From Gordonia tangerina (GTDB lineage Bacteria; Actinomycetota; Actinomycetes; Mycobacteriales; Mycobacteriaceae), in the NCBI RefSeq assembly GCF_021556435.1, contig NZ_JAKGCU010000014.1, positions 62,001 to 126,000 on the forward strand: a stretch of 64,000 nucleotides of DNA. Reading direction: 5' to 3'. Numbering within the stretch: the first letter of the stretch is position 1; every line of letters starts with the position of its first letter. Made by a program: the position numbers and the translations under genes. This document shows, piece by piece, positions 22,096 to 29,345 of the stretch. The notes beneath the pieces are model-generated. The model was not told where the DNA came from and ran no database searches. It saw nothing but the letters and a program-made list of their open reading frames with translations.

Positions 22096-22114
22096 AAAGG
22101 GTTACCTTACCAAC
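22096..22114 (-). promoter_or_regulatory. Weak IdeR/DtxR-like box at the fec operon promoter
   Basis: AAAGGGTTACCTTACCAAC shares about 10 of 19 positions with the IdeR consensus TTAGGTTAGGCTAACCTAA by hand count. It lies inside an imperfect AAAGG...CCTTT inverted repeat (22096-22118) covering the putative -10 box. The score alone is not convincing; the position in front of iron-uptake genes is the main argument. Bases 22119-22292 of the same intergenic region hold a CGTT-GTAT-AACG palindrome near 22155 and no gene. Confidence 0.35.
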
Positions 22115-22292
22115 CTTTCCCGCCCCCGATGTCAGGGCCAAACGTTCCAATATCCGTTGTATAACGAATCACGCTCATGACTGTGAAGATGCTGAGCAGT
22201 GCGTAACGATTCGGCAGGCGCGGGCCGATAGTCACACCACACGTCGCAGAGACAACACGTCGCACGGACGTTGCGTCGACAGGCGCAACTCG

Positions 22293-22356
22293 TCGAGAAG
22301 TCGAAGCAATCGAGAAGTCGAAGCAATCGAGAAGACAACAGTCGAGAAGACAACAG
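22293..22356. repeat. Two-stage tandem repeat in the 5' leader of a secreted-protein gene
   Basis: Two exact 17-bp copies of TCGAGAAGTCGAAGCAA (22293-22326) are followed without a gap by two exact 15-bp copies of TCGAGAAGACAACAG (22327-22356). All four share TCGAGAAG. The array ends on the GAGGAGAGGG ribosome-binding site of the gene at 22368. It is purine-rich and much less GC-rich than its surroundings. Confidence 0.95.
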
Positions 22357-22367
22357 AGGAGAGGGCG

Positions 22368-22847
22368 ATGAGAGCATCACTCAAGCGTGCGGGGGCAGCC
22401 GTGCTGGCCACGGTCGGCATCGCGGCAGGTTCGCTGGCAGGCACTGCGCCGGCACAGGCCGCGACTCCGGGTGATCTGCAGATCCTGGGAGGCATCGAAT
22501 GCCATTTCGGTCAGTGGGGCCAGCCGTGGAATCAGGCCTGGTACATGTACCGCTGGATGACGGTCCGCAACATCGGTGACACCACCATGCACAACGTCAT
22601 CCTCAACGAGATCAACGGCGCGTCGGTGCGCGTCAAGGAACTCAAGCCGGGTGAGTCGATGTCCAAGTGGAACGGTAACCGCTGGGTCCGTCCGATCGAG
22701 ACCCGTTGGTTCGGCTGCTTCCCGTCGTCGATCTCCGGCTTCACCTTCGCCAACGAGGCCGAGAACCTGACCAACAACTTCGGCTACTGGCAGAACTTCC
22801 GCCGGATGGACAACCCGGGCCAGCAGACCCCGCCCACCGGTAGCTAG
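22368..22847 (+). CDS. Small secreted protein of unknown function
   Basis: A 159-residue protein with a clear Sec signal peptide: basic N-terminus (MRASLKRAG), hydrophobic core (AAVLATVGIAAGSLAGT) and an APAQAA cleavage site near residue 31. The mature part is rich in Trp, Tyr, Phe and Asn and has just two cysteines (IECHFGQW near residue 45 and WFGCFPSS near 120), which could form a disulfide. I recognise no domain. GAGGAGAGGG gives a strong ribosome-binding site. It lies between the fec uptake operon and fprA, and a strong hairpin follows the stop. An iron-related role is only suggested by location. Confidence 0.75.
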   Translation: MRASLKRAGAAVLATVGIAAGSLAGTAPAQAATPGDLQILGGIECHFGQWGQPWNQAWYMYRWMTVRNIGDTTMHNVILNEINGASVRVKELKPGESMSKWNGNRWVRPIETRWFGCFPSSISGFTFANEAENLTNNFGYWQNFRRMDNPGQQTPPTGS

Positions 22848-22854
22848 GTCTCCC

Positions 22855-22882
22855 GCCGTCGGCGCTGGGTAGCGCCGACGGC
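22855..22882 (+). terminator. Stem-loop terminator of the secreted-protein gene
   Basis: GCCGTCGGCGCT, loop GGGT, AGCGCCGACGGC: a perfect 12-bp GC-rich stem starting 8 bases after the stop at 22847. There is no U-tract, which is common for actinobacterial terminators. Confidence 0.7.
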
Positions 22883-22883
22883 A

Positions 22884-22946
22884 CCCGGTTTCGCGCCGAC
22901 AGAACCCGGTTTCGCGCCGACAGAACCCGGTTTCGCGCCGACAGAA
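22884..22946. repeat. Three exact 21-bp tandem repeats
   Basis: CCCGGTTTCGCGCCGACAGAA is repeated three times head to tail without mismatch. The end of the third copy (GCCGACAGAA) is the beginning of the left arm of the 36-bp inverted repeat, so the array appears to have grown out of that arm. The spacing is zero, which rules out a CRISPR array. Confidence 0.95.
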
Positions 22947-23041
22947 CCCAAAAAATCACCGAGAGAACCCACGGTCTGTGATGACCGGCCCGCGAACTTG
23001 TGCGGGTGGGTTCTCTCGGTGATTTTTTGGGTTCTGTCGGC
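22937..23041. repeat. Perfect 36-bp inverted repeat between convergent genes
   Basis: The arm at 22937-22972 (starts GCCGACAGAACCC, contains a run of six A, ends GAGAACCCAC) is the exact reverse complement of 23006-23041, around a 33-base loop. The stem is much longer than a normal terminator. It sits between the convergent secreted-protein gene and fprA. It may be a bidirectional terminator, a palindromic repeat element or a MITE-like remnant; no flanking target-site duplication was found. Confidence 0.93.
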
Positions 23042-23054
23042 TGCCGTGCTGAGC

Positions 23055-23080
23055 GCGTTGGCGAGGTGACTCGCCAACGC
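23055..23080 (-). terminator. fprA terminator
   Basis: GCGTTGGCGAG, loop GTGA, CTCGCCAACGC: a perfect 11-bp stem with a GNRA-type loop beginning 7 bases past the fprA stop on the minus strand. No U-tract follows. Confidence 0.75.
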
Positions 23081-23087
23081 TCGGGAC

Positions 23088-24485
23088 TCAGCTGGAGGGG
23101 CGGGCGACCTTGTCGGGCTCGCTGGCGGCGAGCATGTCCTCGCGCTCGACGACCTTGACGCGTTCGCGGCCTTCGGCGGCGCCCAGGGCGCGCTCGTGCT
23201 CGTCGAGGCGGTACCAGCCGTCCCAGGTAGTGAACGGGATGCTCTTGGCCTCGAGGATCTCGATGAGGGCGTCCTCGGACGGACGGCTCGGCGAGAGCAG
23301 AGCGCCGTTGGTCATGTCCTCGAGAATGCAGTCGACGGTTTCGTTGGCGTCGCCCTTCGTGTGACCGATCAGGCCGACCGGGCCGCGTTTGACCCAGCCG
23401 GTGGTGTAGATGCCGGTGAGTTGGCTGCCCTCGTCGAACACGCGTCCGGCCTCGTTCGGGATCACGCCTGCCTGGTGGTCGAACGGGATCTGCGGCAGGT
23501 TGTCCGACAGGTAGCCGACAGCACGGTAGACCGCGCCGATCTCCCAGTCGGTGTGCTTGCCGGTCGGCTTGACGTTGCCGGTGCCGTCGAGCTGGGTGCG
23601 CTCGGTGCGCAGGCCGACGACCTTGCCGTCCTCGCCGAGGATCTCCACCGGATTCTCAAAGAAGTGCAGGTAGAGCTTGTGGATCGCGCCCTGCTTGGGG
23701 TCGCGGATAGCGTAGTTCTCGATGATCGTGGCGACCTGGTCGGTGATCTTCGACCCACGGCGGGCCACTGCCGAACCCTCGTCGTACTCGATGTCCTCGG
23801 GTGCGACGATGACCTCGATGTTCGGGGAGTGGTCGAGTTCCTTGAGTTCGAGCGGGGTGAACTTGGCCTGCGCCGGTCCGCGACGCCCGAACACGTGCAC
23901 CTCGACGGCCTTGTTGGCCTTGAGGCCCTCGTAGACGTTGGCGGGGATCTCGGTGGGCAGCAGTTCGTCGCCGGTCTTGGCCAGCACGCGCGCGACGTCG
24001 AGGGCGACGTTGCCGACACCGATGACGGCGACCTTCTCCTGGTCCAGCGGCCAGGTGCGCGGGAAGTCGGGGTGCCCGTCGTACCAGGCGACGAACTGGG
24101 CGGCGCCGTAGCTGCCCTCGAGGTCGATGCCGGGGATGCCCAACGCGCGGTCGTCGGTGGCGCCGGTGGAGAAGATCACCGCGTCGTAGAGGTCACGGAG
24201 TTCTTCCAGTGTGATGTCGGTGCCGTAGTCGACGTTGCCGATCAGGCGGACCTGCGGCTTGTCGAGCACCTTGTGTAGCGCCGTGATGATGCCCTTGATA
24301 CGCGGATGATCCGGTGCCACGCCGTAACGGATCAGACCGAATGGTGCGGGCATGCGCTCGAACAGGTCGATACTGACGCCTCGGTCCTTGGCGGTGTCGG
24401 ACTTCATCAACGCGTCGGCGGCGTAGATCCCGGCGGGACCTGCACCGACGATGGCAACCCGCAACGGGCGGCTGGTGTCACTCAT
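23088..24485 (-). CDS. fprA: Ferredoxin/adrenodoxin-type NADP reductase (FprA)
   Basis: FAD-dependent reductase passing electrons from NAD(P)H to ferredoxins, which then feed P450s, oxygenases or iron release. Full length at 465 residues. The FAD-binding VAIVGAGPAGIYAADALM (about residues 10-27) and FERMPAPFGLIRYGVAPDHPRIK match the adrenodoxin-reductase family. NADP-binding VAVIGVGNVALDVARVL (about 155-171) and VFGRRGPAQAKFT provide the arginines contacting the 2'-phosphate. GWVKRGPVGLIGHTKGDA is the conserved C-terminal FAD segment. It is alone between two terminator-like structures and downstream of the siderophore-binding lipoprotein. Confidence 0.95.
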   Translation of the reverse strand: MSDTSRPLRVAIVGAGPAGIYAADALMKSDTAKDRGVSIDLFERMPAPFGLIRYGVAPDHPRIKGIITALHKVLDKPQVRLIGNVDYGTDITLEELRDLYDAVIFSTGATDDRALGIPGIDLEGSYGAAQFVAWYDGHPDFPRTWPLDQEKVAVIGVGNVALDVARVLAKTGDELLPTEIPANVYEGLKANKAVEVHVFGRRGPAQAKFTPLELKELDHSPNIEVIVAPEDIEYDEGSAVARRGSKITDQVATIIENYAIRDPKQGAIHKLYLHFFENPVEILGEDGKVVGLRTERTQLDGTGNVKPTGKHTDWEIGAVYRAVGYLSDNLPQIPFDHQAGVIPNEAGRVFDEGSQLTGIYTTGWVKRGPVGLIGHTKGDANETVDCILEDMTNGALLSPSRPSEDALIEILEAKSIPFTTWDGWYRLDEHERALGAAEGRERVKVVEREDMLAASEPDKVARPSS

Positions 24486-24607
24486 GGAATAGGTGCTTTC
24501 CGTGGCTCTCTCGGTGACTTCCGGTGAAGAAGTCGGTGGCGGTGGCCGCTGACGCGGCGCCTATCCCTTCTACGGTAGGCGCTGATCGTCGTCGGCCAAA
24601 ATCTCTT

Positions 24608-24623
24608 GTGAGGTAAACCTCAC
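24608..24623 (-). promoter_or_regulatory. Perfect palindrome GTGAGG-TAAA-CCTCAC upstream of fprA
   Basis: GTGAGGTAAACCTCAC has perfect 7-bp arms around AA. It lies 123 bp upstream of the fprA start and 16 bp downstream of the lipoprotein stop, both on the minus strand. It could be the lipoprotein gene's terminator hairpin or an operator for fprA; sequence alone does not decide. Confidence 0.5.
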
Positions 24624-24638
24624 CTGTGTCCTCGGTGG

Positions 24639-25670
24639 TCAGCGCTGTGCGGCCGCCGAGATCGGCTCGACAGCCTGCTCGGCCACCCACGGGATGGTGA
24701 GCACAGTGGGCACCGACATCGCACTGCCCACCTGCTGATCGAGGTAGACCACGCGGCCCTCGGTAACCACCGGTAGCCGCGACCAGGCCGGATCGTTGCG
24801 CAGACGATCGTTGGCGCCGTCCCAGTCGACCGCGACCACGACGTCCACGCCGTTGAGCATGGACATGTTCTCGGCGGAGATCGAACCGTAGAAGCCGTTG
24901 GTGATGGCCGGTTGCAGTGACTCCGGAAACGTGAGCCCGTAGTCGGTGAGGGTCTGCCCTCGGCCGTCGGAGCCGGCATAGATCGACAGACCGCCGTCGG
25001 GCGAGGCCGTGACCACCACGCCGGTCTTGCCCGCGAATTCGGGATGCTGTTCGCGGATGTCGGCCAGGAATCCCTGTGTCTCGTCGATCTTGGCCTGCGC
25101 CTGTTCGGGTAGTCCCACGGCGCGACCGATCTGGGTCGTCTGCACGTCCCACGGCACCTGCCAATCGGGGTACTCGGCGGGGCGGGTGATGGTGGGTACC
25201 GCCTTCGACAGAATGTCGTATTGCTCCCGGGTCGGCGCGGCGCCGACGGCGGTGACCAGCTCCGGATCGGTCTGCAGGGCCAGCGGGATCTGACTGCCGA
25301 ACTCTGCGGCGGCCTGCGGCAGGATCACCGGCTCCGCGTCGCCGAGTAGGTCGGCGTTCCAGGGTGTGCTGCGCTGGGTCGGATCGGCGAACGGCGCGAT
25401 CGTCGTTGGTGTGATGCCCAGCGCCAACAGGGTATCGGCGTCGCCCACACCCATCGCCGCGACGCGTGAAGGCTGCTCGGTGACGGTCGTGGCGCCATAC
25501 TCGTGGTCGATGGTCACGGGCAGGGCGCCGGGATCGGCGGCCGGCATCGACGACGATGCGGCGTTGTCTTCATCGGGTGCGCTGCATGCCCCGACCGCCA
25601 GTGCCGCGACGGCCACGAGTGACGTGATCGCGATCCGCACCGTGCGGGGGAGTGACCGATGTGCCTTCAT
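24639..25670 (-). CDS. Iron-siderophore ABC transporter substrate-binding lipoprotein (FecB/FepB type)
   Basis: A 343-residue exported lipoprotein that captures ferric siderophore for the FecCD permeases. The N-terminus has basic residues, a hydrophobic core (ITSLVAVAALAV) and lipobox VGAC near residue 27. The mature protein shows the cluster of class III binding proteins: RVAAMGVGDADTLLALGITP, the bridging helix region, and GVVVTASPDGGLSIYAGSDGRG. I chose ATG 25670, which has GAGGG five bases upstream, over GTG 25682. Upstream is a good IdeR-like box. The partner operon (19071-22095) is on the same strand but separated by fprA and the repeat cluster. Confidence 0.92.
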   Translation of the reverse strand: MKAHRSLPRTVRIAITSLVAVAALAVGACSAPDEDNAASSSMPAADPGALPVTIDHEYGATTVTEQPSRVAAMGVGDADTLLALGITPTTIAPFADPTQRSTPWNADLLGDAEPVILPQAAAEFGSQIPLALQTDPELVTAVGAAPTREQYDILSKAVPTITRPAEYPDWQVPWDVQTTQIGRAVGLPEQAQAKIDETQGFLADIREQHPEFAGKTGVVVTASPDGGLSIYAGSDGRGQTLTDYGLTFPESLQPAITNGFYGSISAENMSMLNGVDVVVAVDWDGANDRLRNDPAWSRLPVVTEGRVVYLDQQVGSAMSVPTVLTIPWVAEQAVEPISAAAQR

Positions 25671-25695
25671 GGGAGCCCTCACGTCGATTGGTTGG

Positions 25696-25714
25696 GTACC
25701 CTAGCCTAACCGCC
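25696..25714 (-). promoter_or_regulatory. Candidate IdeR/DtxR iron box of the siderophore-binding lipoprotein gene
   Basis: The minus strand reads GGCGGTTAGGCTAGGGTAC, matching about 12 of 19 positions of TTAGGTTAGGCTAACCTAA including the central GGTTAGGCTA. It overlaps -10-like TAGGCT/TAGGGT hexamers 26-44 bp upstream of the ATG, the right place for iron-dependent repression. Hand alignment only. Confidence 0.6.
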
Positions 25715-25771
25715 TGTGGCGGGCCGGTGCCGCGGCCAGCGGGTCTGACGAGGGTCGATAGACTGCGCGCC

Positions 25772-26278
25772 ATGGCCAAGCGTGCGGGTGATCAGGATCG
25801 TTCGGAGTCCGGTGGACCTTCCGACGGTCAGACCACGCCCGCGCCGACCTGGAAGGCGGCGTGGCCGTTCCTGGTGGCCCTGGGTGTGGTGGCCATCGCC
25901 GCGATCGGCATCGGCATCTCGTATCTGATCCGTCCCGCCGACGACCGGATGAGTACCGAAGCGCACATCCAGCATGCGGTCAACGATGCGTACACCGCTC
26001 GCAACGAGTTGGATTACACGCGCTACCGGGAGGCCACATGCGCTGCGGAACTCGCCTCCGACACCTTCCCGGACAAGGACACATTCGTCGAGCAGAACCG
26101 GGTCTCGTTCGAGGAGAACGGGCAGATCGTGATCCCGGAGATCGCCGACATCACCGTGAACGGTGACCGGGCGACCGCACAGGTACATTGGCATTTCGAC
26201 GAGACGCCGGACTCAGAACAGGTCACGGATGTGGTCGTGGTGCGAGAAGACGGGGACTGGAAGGTGTGTACGTCGTGA
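25772..26278 (+). CDS. Membrane-anchored or secreted protein of unknown function (Rv0383c-like)
   Basis: A 168-residue protein: a ~30-residue hydrophilic N-terminus, one transmembrane helix (WPFLVALGVVAIAAIGIGISYLI, about residues 31-53) and an exported domain with the alpha/beta pattern of NTF2/SnoaL-like DUF4878 folds (DYTRYREATCAAEL ... ATAQVHWHF ... VVVREDGDWKVC). The fold call is inference. TAGACT at 25759-25764 ends seven bases before the ATG, so the message may be leaderless. Its stop overlaps the rhodanese GTG (GTGA), placing it first in an operon with rhodanese and metZ. Confidence 0.8.
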   Translation: MAKRAGDQDRSESGGPSDGQTTPAPTWKAAWPFLVALGVVAIAAIGIGISYLIRPADDRMSTEAHIQHAVNDAYTARNELDYTRYREATCAAELASDTFPDKDTFVEQNRVSFEENGQIVIPEIADITVNGDRATAQVHWHFDETPDSEQVTDVVVVREDGDWKVCTS

Positions 26279-26688
26279 GCTACGCGGGTGACCTCACGCC
26301 CCTGGAGGCGTGGAAGAAACTGGAGAACGACCCCAAGTCGGTGCTGGTGGACTGCCGCACCCGGGCCGAGTGGGCGTTTGTGGGTGTGCCGGATCTCGAG
26401 GTCATCGGTAAGAAGACGGTGTTCATCGAGTGGAACACCTTCCCGGACGGCCGCCACAATGATGCGTTCGTCTCGCAGTTGCGCGATGCGGGAATCGCCG
26501 ATGACGACGAGGTGATCTTCATCTGCCGGTCCGGACATCGGTCCATCGGGGCGGCCGAGGCCGCGACCGCAGACGGGGTCGGCAAGGCCTACAACGTGCT
26601 CGACGGCTTCGAAGGTGGGCTGGACTCCGACGACCATCGCGGCAACGCGGGCTGGCGGGCACAGAACCTCCCCTGGCGGCAGTCGTGA
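26275..26688 (+). CDS. Rhodanese-like sulfurtransferase (Rv0390-like)
   Basis: A 137-residue single-domain rhodanese. The active-site loop is FICRSGHRS (Cys about residue 84), the canonical CRxGxR form that carries a persulfide; SVLVDCRTRAEWAFVGVP near residues 20-40 is the CH2A region. It is translationally coupled on both sides (GTGA overlaps with the upstream protein and with metZ). The pairing with metZ is conserved (Rv0390-Rv0391), so it probably supplies or handles sulfide for homocysteine synthesis. Confidence 0.93.
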   Translation: MSYAGDLTPLEAWKKLENDPKSVLVDCRTRAEWAFVGVPDLEVIGKKTVFIEWNTFPDGRHNDAFVSQLRDAGIADDDEVIFICRSGHRSIGAAEAATADGVGKAYNVLDGFEGGLDSDDHRGNAGWRAQNLPWRQS

Positions 26689-27884
26689 GCCGGCAACTGC
26701 CCGAAGGTGTTTCGGCCGACACGCTGGCGGTGCGCGCCGGCCTCGACCGGTCGGGTTTCTTCGAGACCTCCGAGGCGCTGTATCTGACCAGTGGTTACGT
26801 CTACGACTCGGCGGAGGCCGCCGAACGCGCGTTCACCGGTGAGGACGAGCGCTTCGTCTACTCCCGCTACGGCAACCCCACAGTCGAGATGTTCCAGGAA
26901 CGTCTGCGCCAGATCGAAGGTGCGCAAGCGTGTTTCGCCACCGCCAGCGGAATGGCCGCCGTGTTCGTCGCGCTCGGTGCGCTGCTGAAGGCCGGTGACC
27001 GCCTGGTGGCCGCACGCAGCCTGTTCGGCTCGTGCTTCGTGGTGTGCAACGAGATCCTGCCCCGTTGGGGTGTGGAGACGGTGTTCGTCGACGGCGAGGA
27101 CCTCGACCAGTGGCGCGATGCGCTGTCGACGCCCACCACGGCGGTGTTCTTCGAGACCCCGTCCAACCCGATGCAGACCCTCGTCGACGTCGCGGCAGTG
27201 ACCGAGCTGGCCCATGCCGCCGGCGCGAAGGTGGTGCTGGACAACGTGTTCGCCACCCCGCTGCTGCAGCGCGGACTCGACATGGGTGCCGACGTCATCG
27301 TCTACTCGGGGACCAAACACATCGACGGCCAGGGACGTGTGATGGGCGGTGCGGTGCTCGGCGAGCAGGAGTACATCGACGGCCCGGTTCAGACCCTGAT
27401 GCGCCACACCGGGCCGGCGTTGAGTCCTTTCAATGCGTGGACGATGCTCAAGGGCCTCGAGACGATGCGGTTGCGGTTGGACGCCTCGGTCGCCTCGGCG
27501 TTGCGGATCGCCGAGTTCCTGGAGGCCGATCCACGGGTGGCGTGGGTCAAATATCCCTTCCTACAGTCACATCCGCAGTACGAACTCGCCAAGGCGCAGA
27601 TGTCGGGCGGCGGCACCGTGGTGACCTTCGAGATCGCCGACCGTGACGGCGTCGGTGGCAAGAAGCGGGCCTTCGAGGTGCTCAACGGCCTGCAGATCGT
27701 CGACATCTCCAACAATCTCGGCGACTCGAAGTCGCTCATCACCCACCCGGCCACCACCACCCATCGTGCGATGGGTCCGGAGGGTCGAGCCGCGATCGGC
27801 GTCACCGACTCGGTGGTGCGGCTTTCGGTGGGGCTCGAGGGCGTCGACGACCTGATCGCGGATCTCGATCGGGCGCTGGGGTAA
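26685..27884 (+). CDS. metZ: O-succinylhomoserine sulfhydrylase
   Basis: PLP enzyme converting O-succinylhomoserine and sulfide to homocysteine in methionine synthesis. Full length at 399 residues. Cys/Met-metabolism family motifs: YSRYGNPTVEMFQERL (about 62-77), ATASGMAAVF, DNVFATPLLQRGLDMGADVIVYSGTKHIDGQGR with the PLP lysine in TKHIDG near residue 210, and the C-terminal SLGD-type NNLGDSKSLITHPATTTH. DDLIADLDRAL is the usual C-terminus. The start is a GTG overlapping the rhodanese stop. Confidence 0.95.
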   Translation: MSRQLPEGVSADTLAVRAGLDRSGFFETSEALYLTSGYVYDSAEAAERAFTGEDERFVYSRYGNPTVEMFQERLRQIEGAQACFATASGMAAVFVALGALLKAGDRLVAARSLFGSCFVVCNEILPRWGVETVFVDGEDLDQWRDALSTPTTAVFFETPSNPMQTLVDVAAVTELAHAAGAKVVLDNVFATPLLQRGLDMGADVIVYSGTKHIDGQGRVMGGAVLGEQEYIDGPVQTLMRHTGPALSPFNAWTMLKGLETMRLRLDASVASALRIAEFLEADPRVAWVKYPFLQSHPQYELAKAQMSGGGTVVTFEIADRDGVGGKKRAFEVLNGLQIVDISNNLGDSKSLITHPATTTHRAMGPEGRAAIGVTDSVVRLSVGLEGVDDLIADLDRALG

Positions 27885-27898
27885 GGAAGTCGGCGGCC

Positions 27899-27950
27899 TG
27901 ATCTCGATACGGCCCTCGGCTAGCGCCTCGGACCTACTCGATCACCGGAG
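27899..27950. repeat. Dispersed intergenic repeat, copy A
   Basis: The segment opens TGATCTCGATAC and ends CTACTCGATCACCGGAG. The same frame of ends recurs at 50655-50703 with a different middle. Both copies sit in gaps after the 3' ends of operons. The TGATC...GATCA ends are complementary, so each can fold. The rest of the 140-bp gap to entC has no gene. Confidence 0.7.
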
Positions 27951-28024
27951 AGTCAGCCCAACCGCTGGGCGACGTATCGAGGAGCGACGAACCTTCCTCC
28001 GGGTTGTGGGCGATCAGGAAGTCG

Positions 28025-29128
28025 TCAGGCATGCGCTATACCCAATGCGTTGAGGACGGTCGCGAGTTTGGCGGTGGTCTCGTCGAGTTCGTCCTGTGGG
28101 TCGGACTGGGCCACGATCCCGCCGCCGGCCCAGGTGCGCAGACTGTGGCGATCTGCGGCAAGCTGCAGGCATCGGATGGTGACCATCCACTCGCCGTCGC
28201 CGGCGTCGTCGCACCAGCCGACCGCGCCCCCGTAGAGCCCGCGTGGGTCTTCGACATCGCGGATCAACTGGGCGGCAACATCACTCGGTGTGCCACAGAC
28301 CGCGGGGGTGGGACTGAGCAGCGCCGCGAGATCCAGCGCGGTGACCGACGGATCACGCAGCGTCGCACGGATGGGTGTCGCCAGGTGCCAGATCTCGCCC
28401 GTGGAGCGGACCTCCGGCGTCGACGGTGCATCCAGATCGGAACTCACTGGGGCAAGCCGGTCGCGGAGGTAATCGACGACGAATCGGTGCTCGGCGAGGT
28501 CTTTCGACGACGACGCGAGCGCCTCGGCGGCCGCACGGTCCGCGGTAAGGTCGGCGGATCGGCGTGCCGAGCCTGCGTACGGTCGGCAGGTGACGACCTG
28601 ACCCGTCTTGCGCAACAACACTTCCGGGCTCGAGCCGAGTAGCCACGAATCGTCGCCGATGACGGCCCCTACGTCCACGGCGAAGGCGTTGTGGTCGACA
28701 TTGCCGCCCGCCAGTGCGGCAAGCAGATCGGTGACCTCAACCGGCTGCCCGATCACGATGTCGACGGCGCGGGCGAGGACCACCTTGTCGACCACGCCGT
28801 CGGCGATCTGTTTGATGGCTGCGACCACCCGGTCGCGGTGGGTTCGTGGATCGGGGTGGGCCGTCATCGACACAGCCTCGCGCGGTGTCGGCGGCACCGG
28901 CGTCAGCGGTGCGGCGTCCACATCGAGGACTTTTGGTTCGACGAGCGCCGCATTGTCGGCCGGGTCGAAAGGGATTGCCCCGGTGATGGCCCGAACGTCA
29001 CCCGTGGAGAGGGCTGCGCGGGCGGCGGCGGTGTCGGTGAACGCACGCCGACGACCACGGGCGCGGACGGTGCCGTGGGGTCGGGACAGCACGAACACCT
29101 CGCGGTCGTCGCCGTCGGAAGTGGACAT
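28025..29128 (-). CDS. entC: Isochorismate synthase
   Basis: Converts chorismate to isochorismate, for salicylate or 2,3-dihydroxybenzoate siderophores or menaquinone. 367 residues. Chorismate-binding family motifs: VDKVVLARAVDI (about 113-124), LLGSSPEVLLRK, PYAGSARRS, EHRFVVDYLRDRLAP, STGEIWHLATPIRATL, LLSPTPAVCGTP and RGLYGGAVGWCDDAGDGEWMVTIRC. No fused isochorismatase or lyase domain is present, and no menD or dhb genes are nearby. On the minus strand TACCGT (29140-29135) ends six bases before the ATG, suggesting a leaderless transcript. No clear iron box was found upstream, so an iron role is inference. Confidence 0.9.
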   Translation of the reverse strand: MSTSDGDDREVFVLSRPHGTVRARGRRRAFTDTAAARAALSTGDVRAITGAIPFDPADNAALVEPKVLDVDAAPLTPVPPTPREAVSMTAHPDPRTHRDRVVAAIKQIADGVVDKVVLARAVDIVIGQPVEVTDLLAALAGGNVDHNAFAVDVGAVIGDDSWLLGSSPEVLLRKTGQVVTCRPYAGSARRSADLTADRAAAEALASSSKDLAEHRFVVDYLRDRLAPVSSDLDAPSTPEVRSTGEIWHLATPIRATLRDPSVTALDLAALLSPTPAVCGTPSDVAAQLIRDVEDPRGLYGGAVGWCDDAGDGEWMVTIRCLQLAADRHSLRTWAGGGIVAQSDPQDELDETTAKLATVLNALGIAHA

Positions 29129-29216
29129 GACCTCACGGTACCGGCGCGGCTCGCCGGGTTTCGCTCACGATGATCGGAAATTGACTCATCCGGGGCCGAT
29201 GGGCGACTGTTGATGC

Positions 29217-29331
29217 GGGTCATGAGTGCCAGTGACAAGCCCCGGCTCGCTGGCCGGCAACCCTCCTCCGCGGTGGGGTGCTCCGGGTGACGACCCGGCT
29301 GTGGTCGAGGTGGCCACGGCAAGTGCGGATT
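29217..29331 (+). ncRNA. SAM-IV riboswitch
   Basis: The segment contains the SAM-IV conserved core in order: GGTCATGAGTGCCAG, ACAAGCCCCGGCTCGCTGGCC, GGCAACCCTCC, CGCGGTGGGGTGC, CCGGGTGACGACC and a 3' GGCAAGTGCGG. Complementary halves for P1/P2 (GGTCATGAG... with GTGACGACC) and the GGCC/GGCC helix can be paired by eye. It ends about 15 bases before the start of the class V aminotransferase, whose ribosome-binding site TAGGAG could be sequestered on SAM binding. SAM-IV elements are known from actinobacteria upstream of sulfur-metabolism genes. Confidence 0.88.
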
Positions 29332-29345
29332 CCCTAGGAGCGTTC

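Noticed and set aside
22884..22946. Possible CRISPR array
   Set aside because: The three 21-bp units are directly adjacent with no spacers and no cas genes are nearby.
24608..24623. IdeR box at the AGGTAAACCT palindrome
   Set aside because: The arms are 7+2+7 rather than the 19-bp IdeR spacing; kept only as an unassigned palindrome.
29226..29345. N-terminal extension of the class V aminotransferase
   Set aside because: The extra 40 codons lie inside the SAM-IV riboswitch; ATG 29346 has its own TAGGAG.
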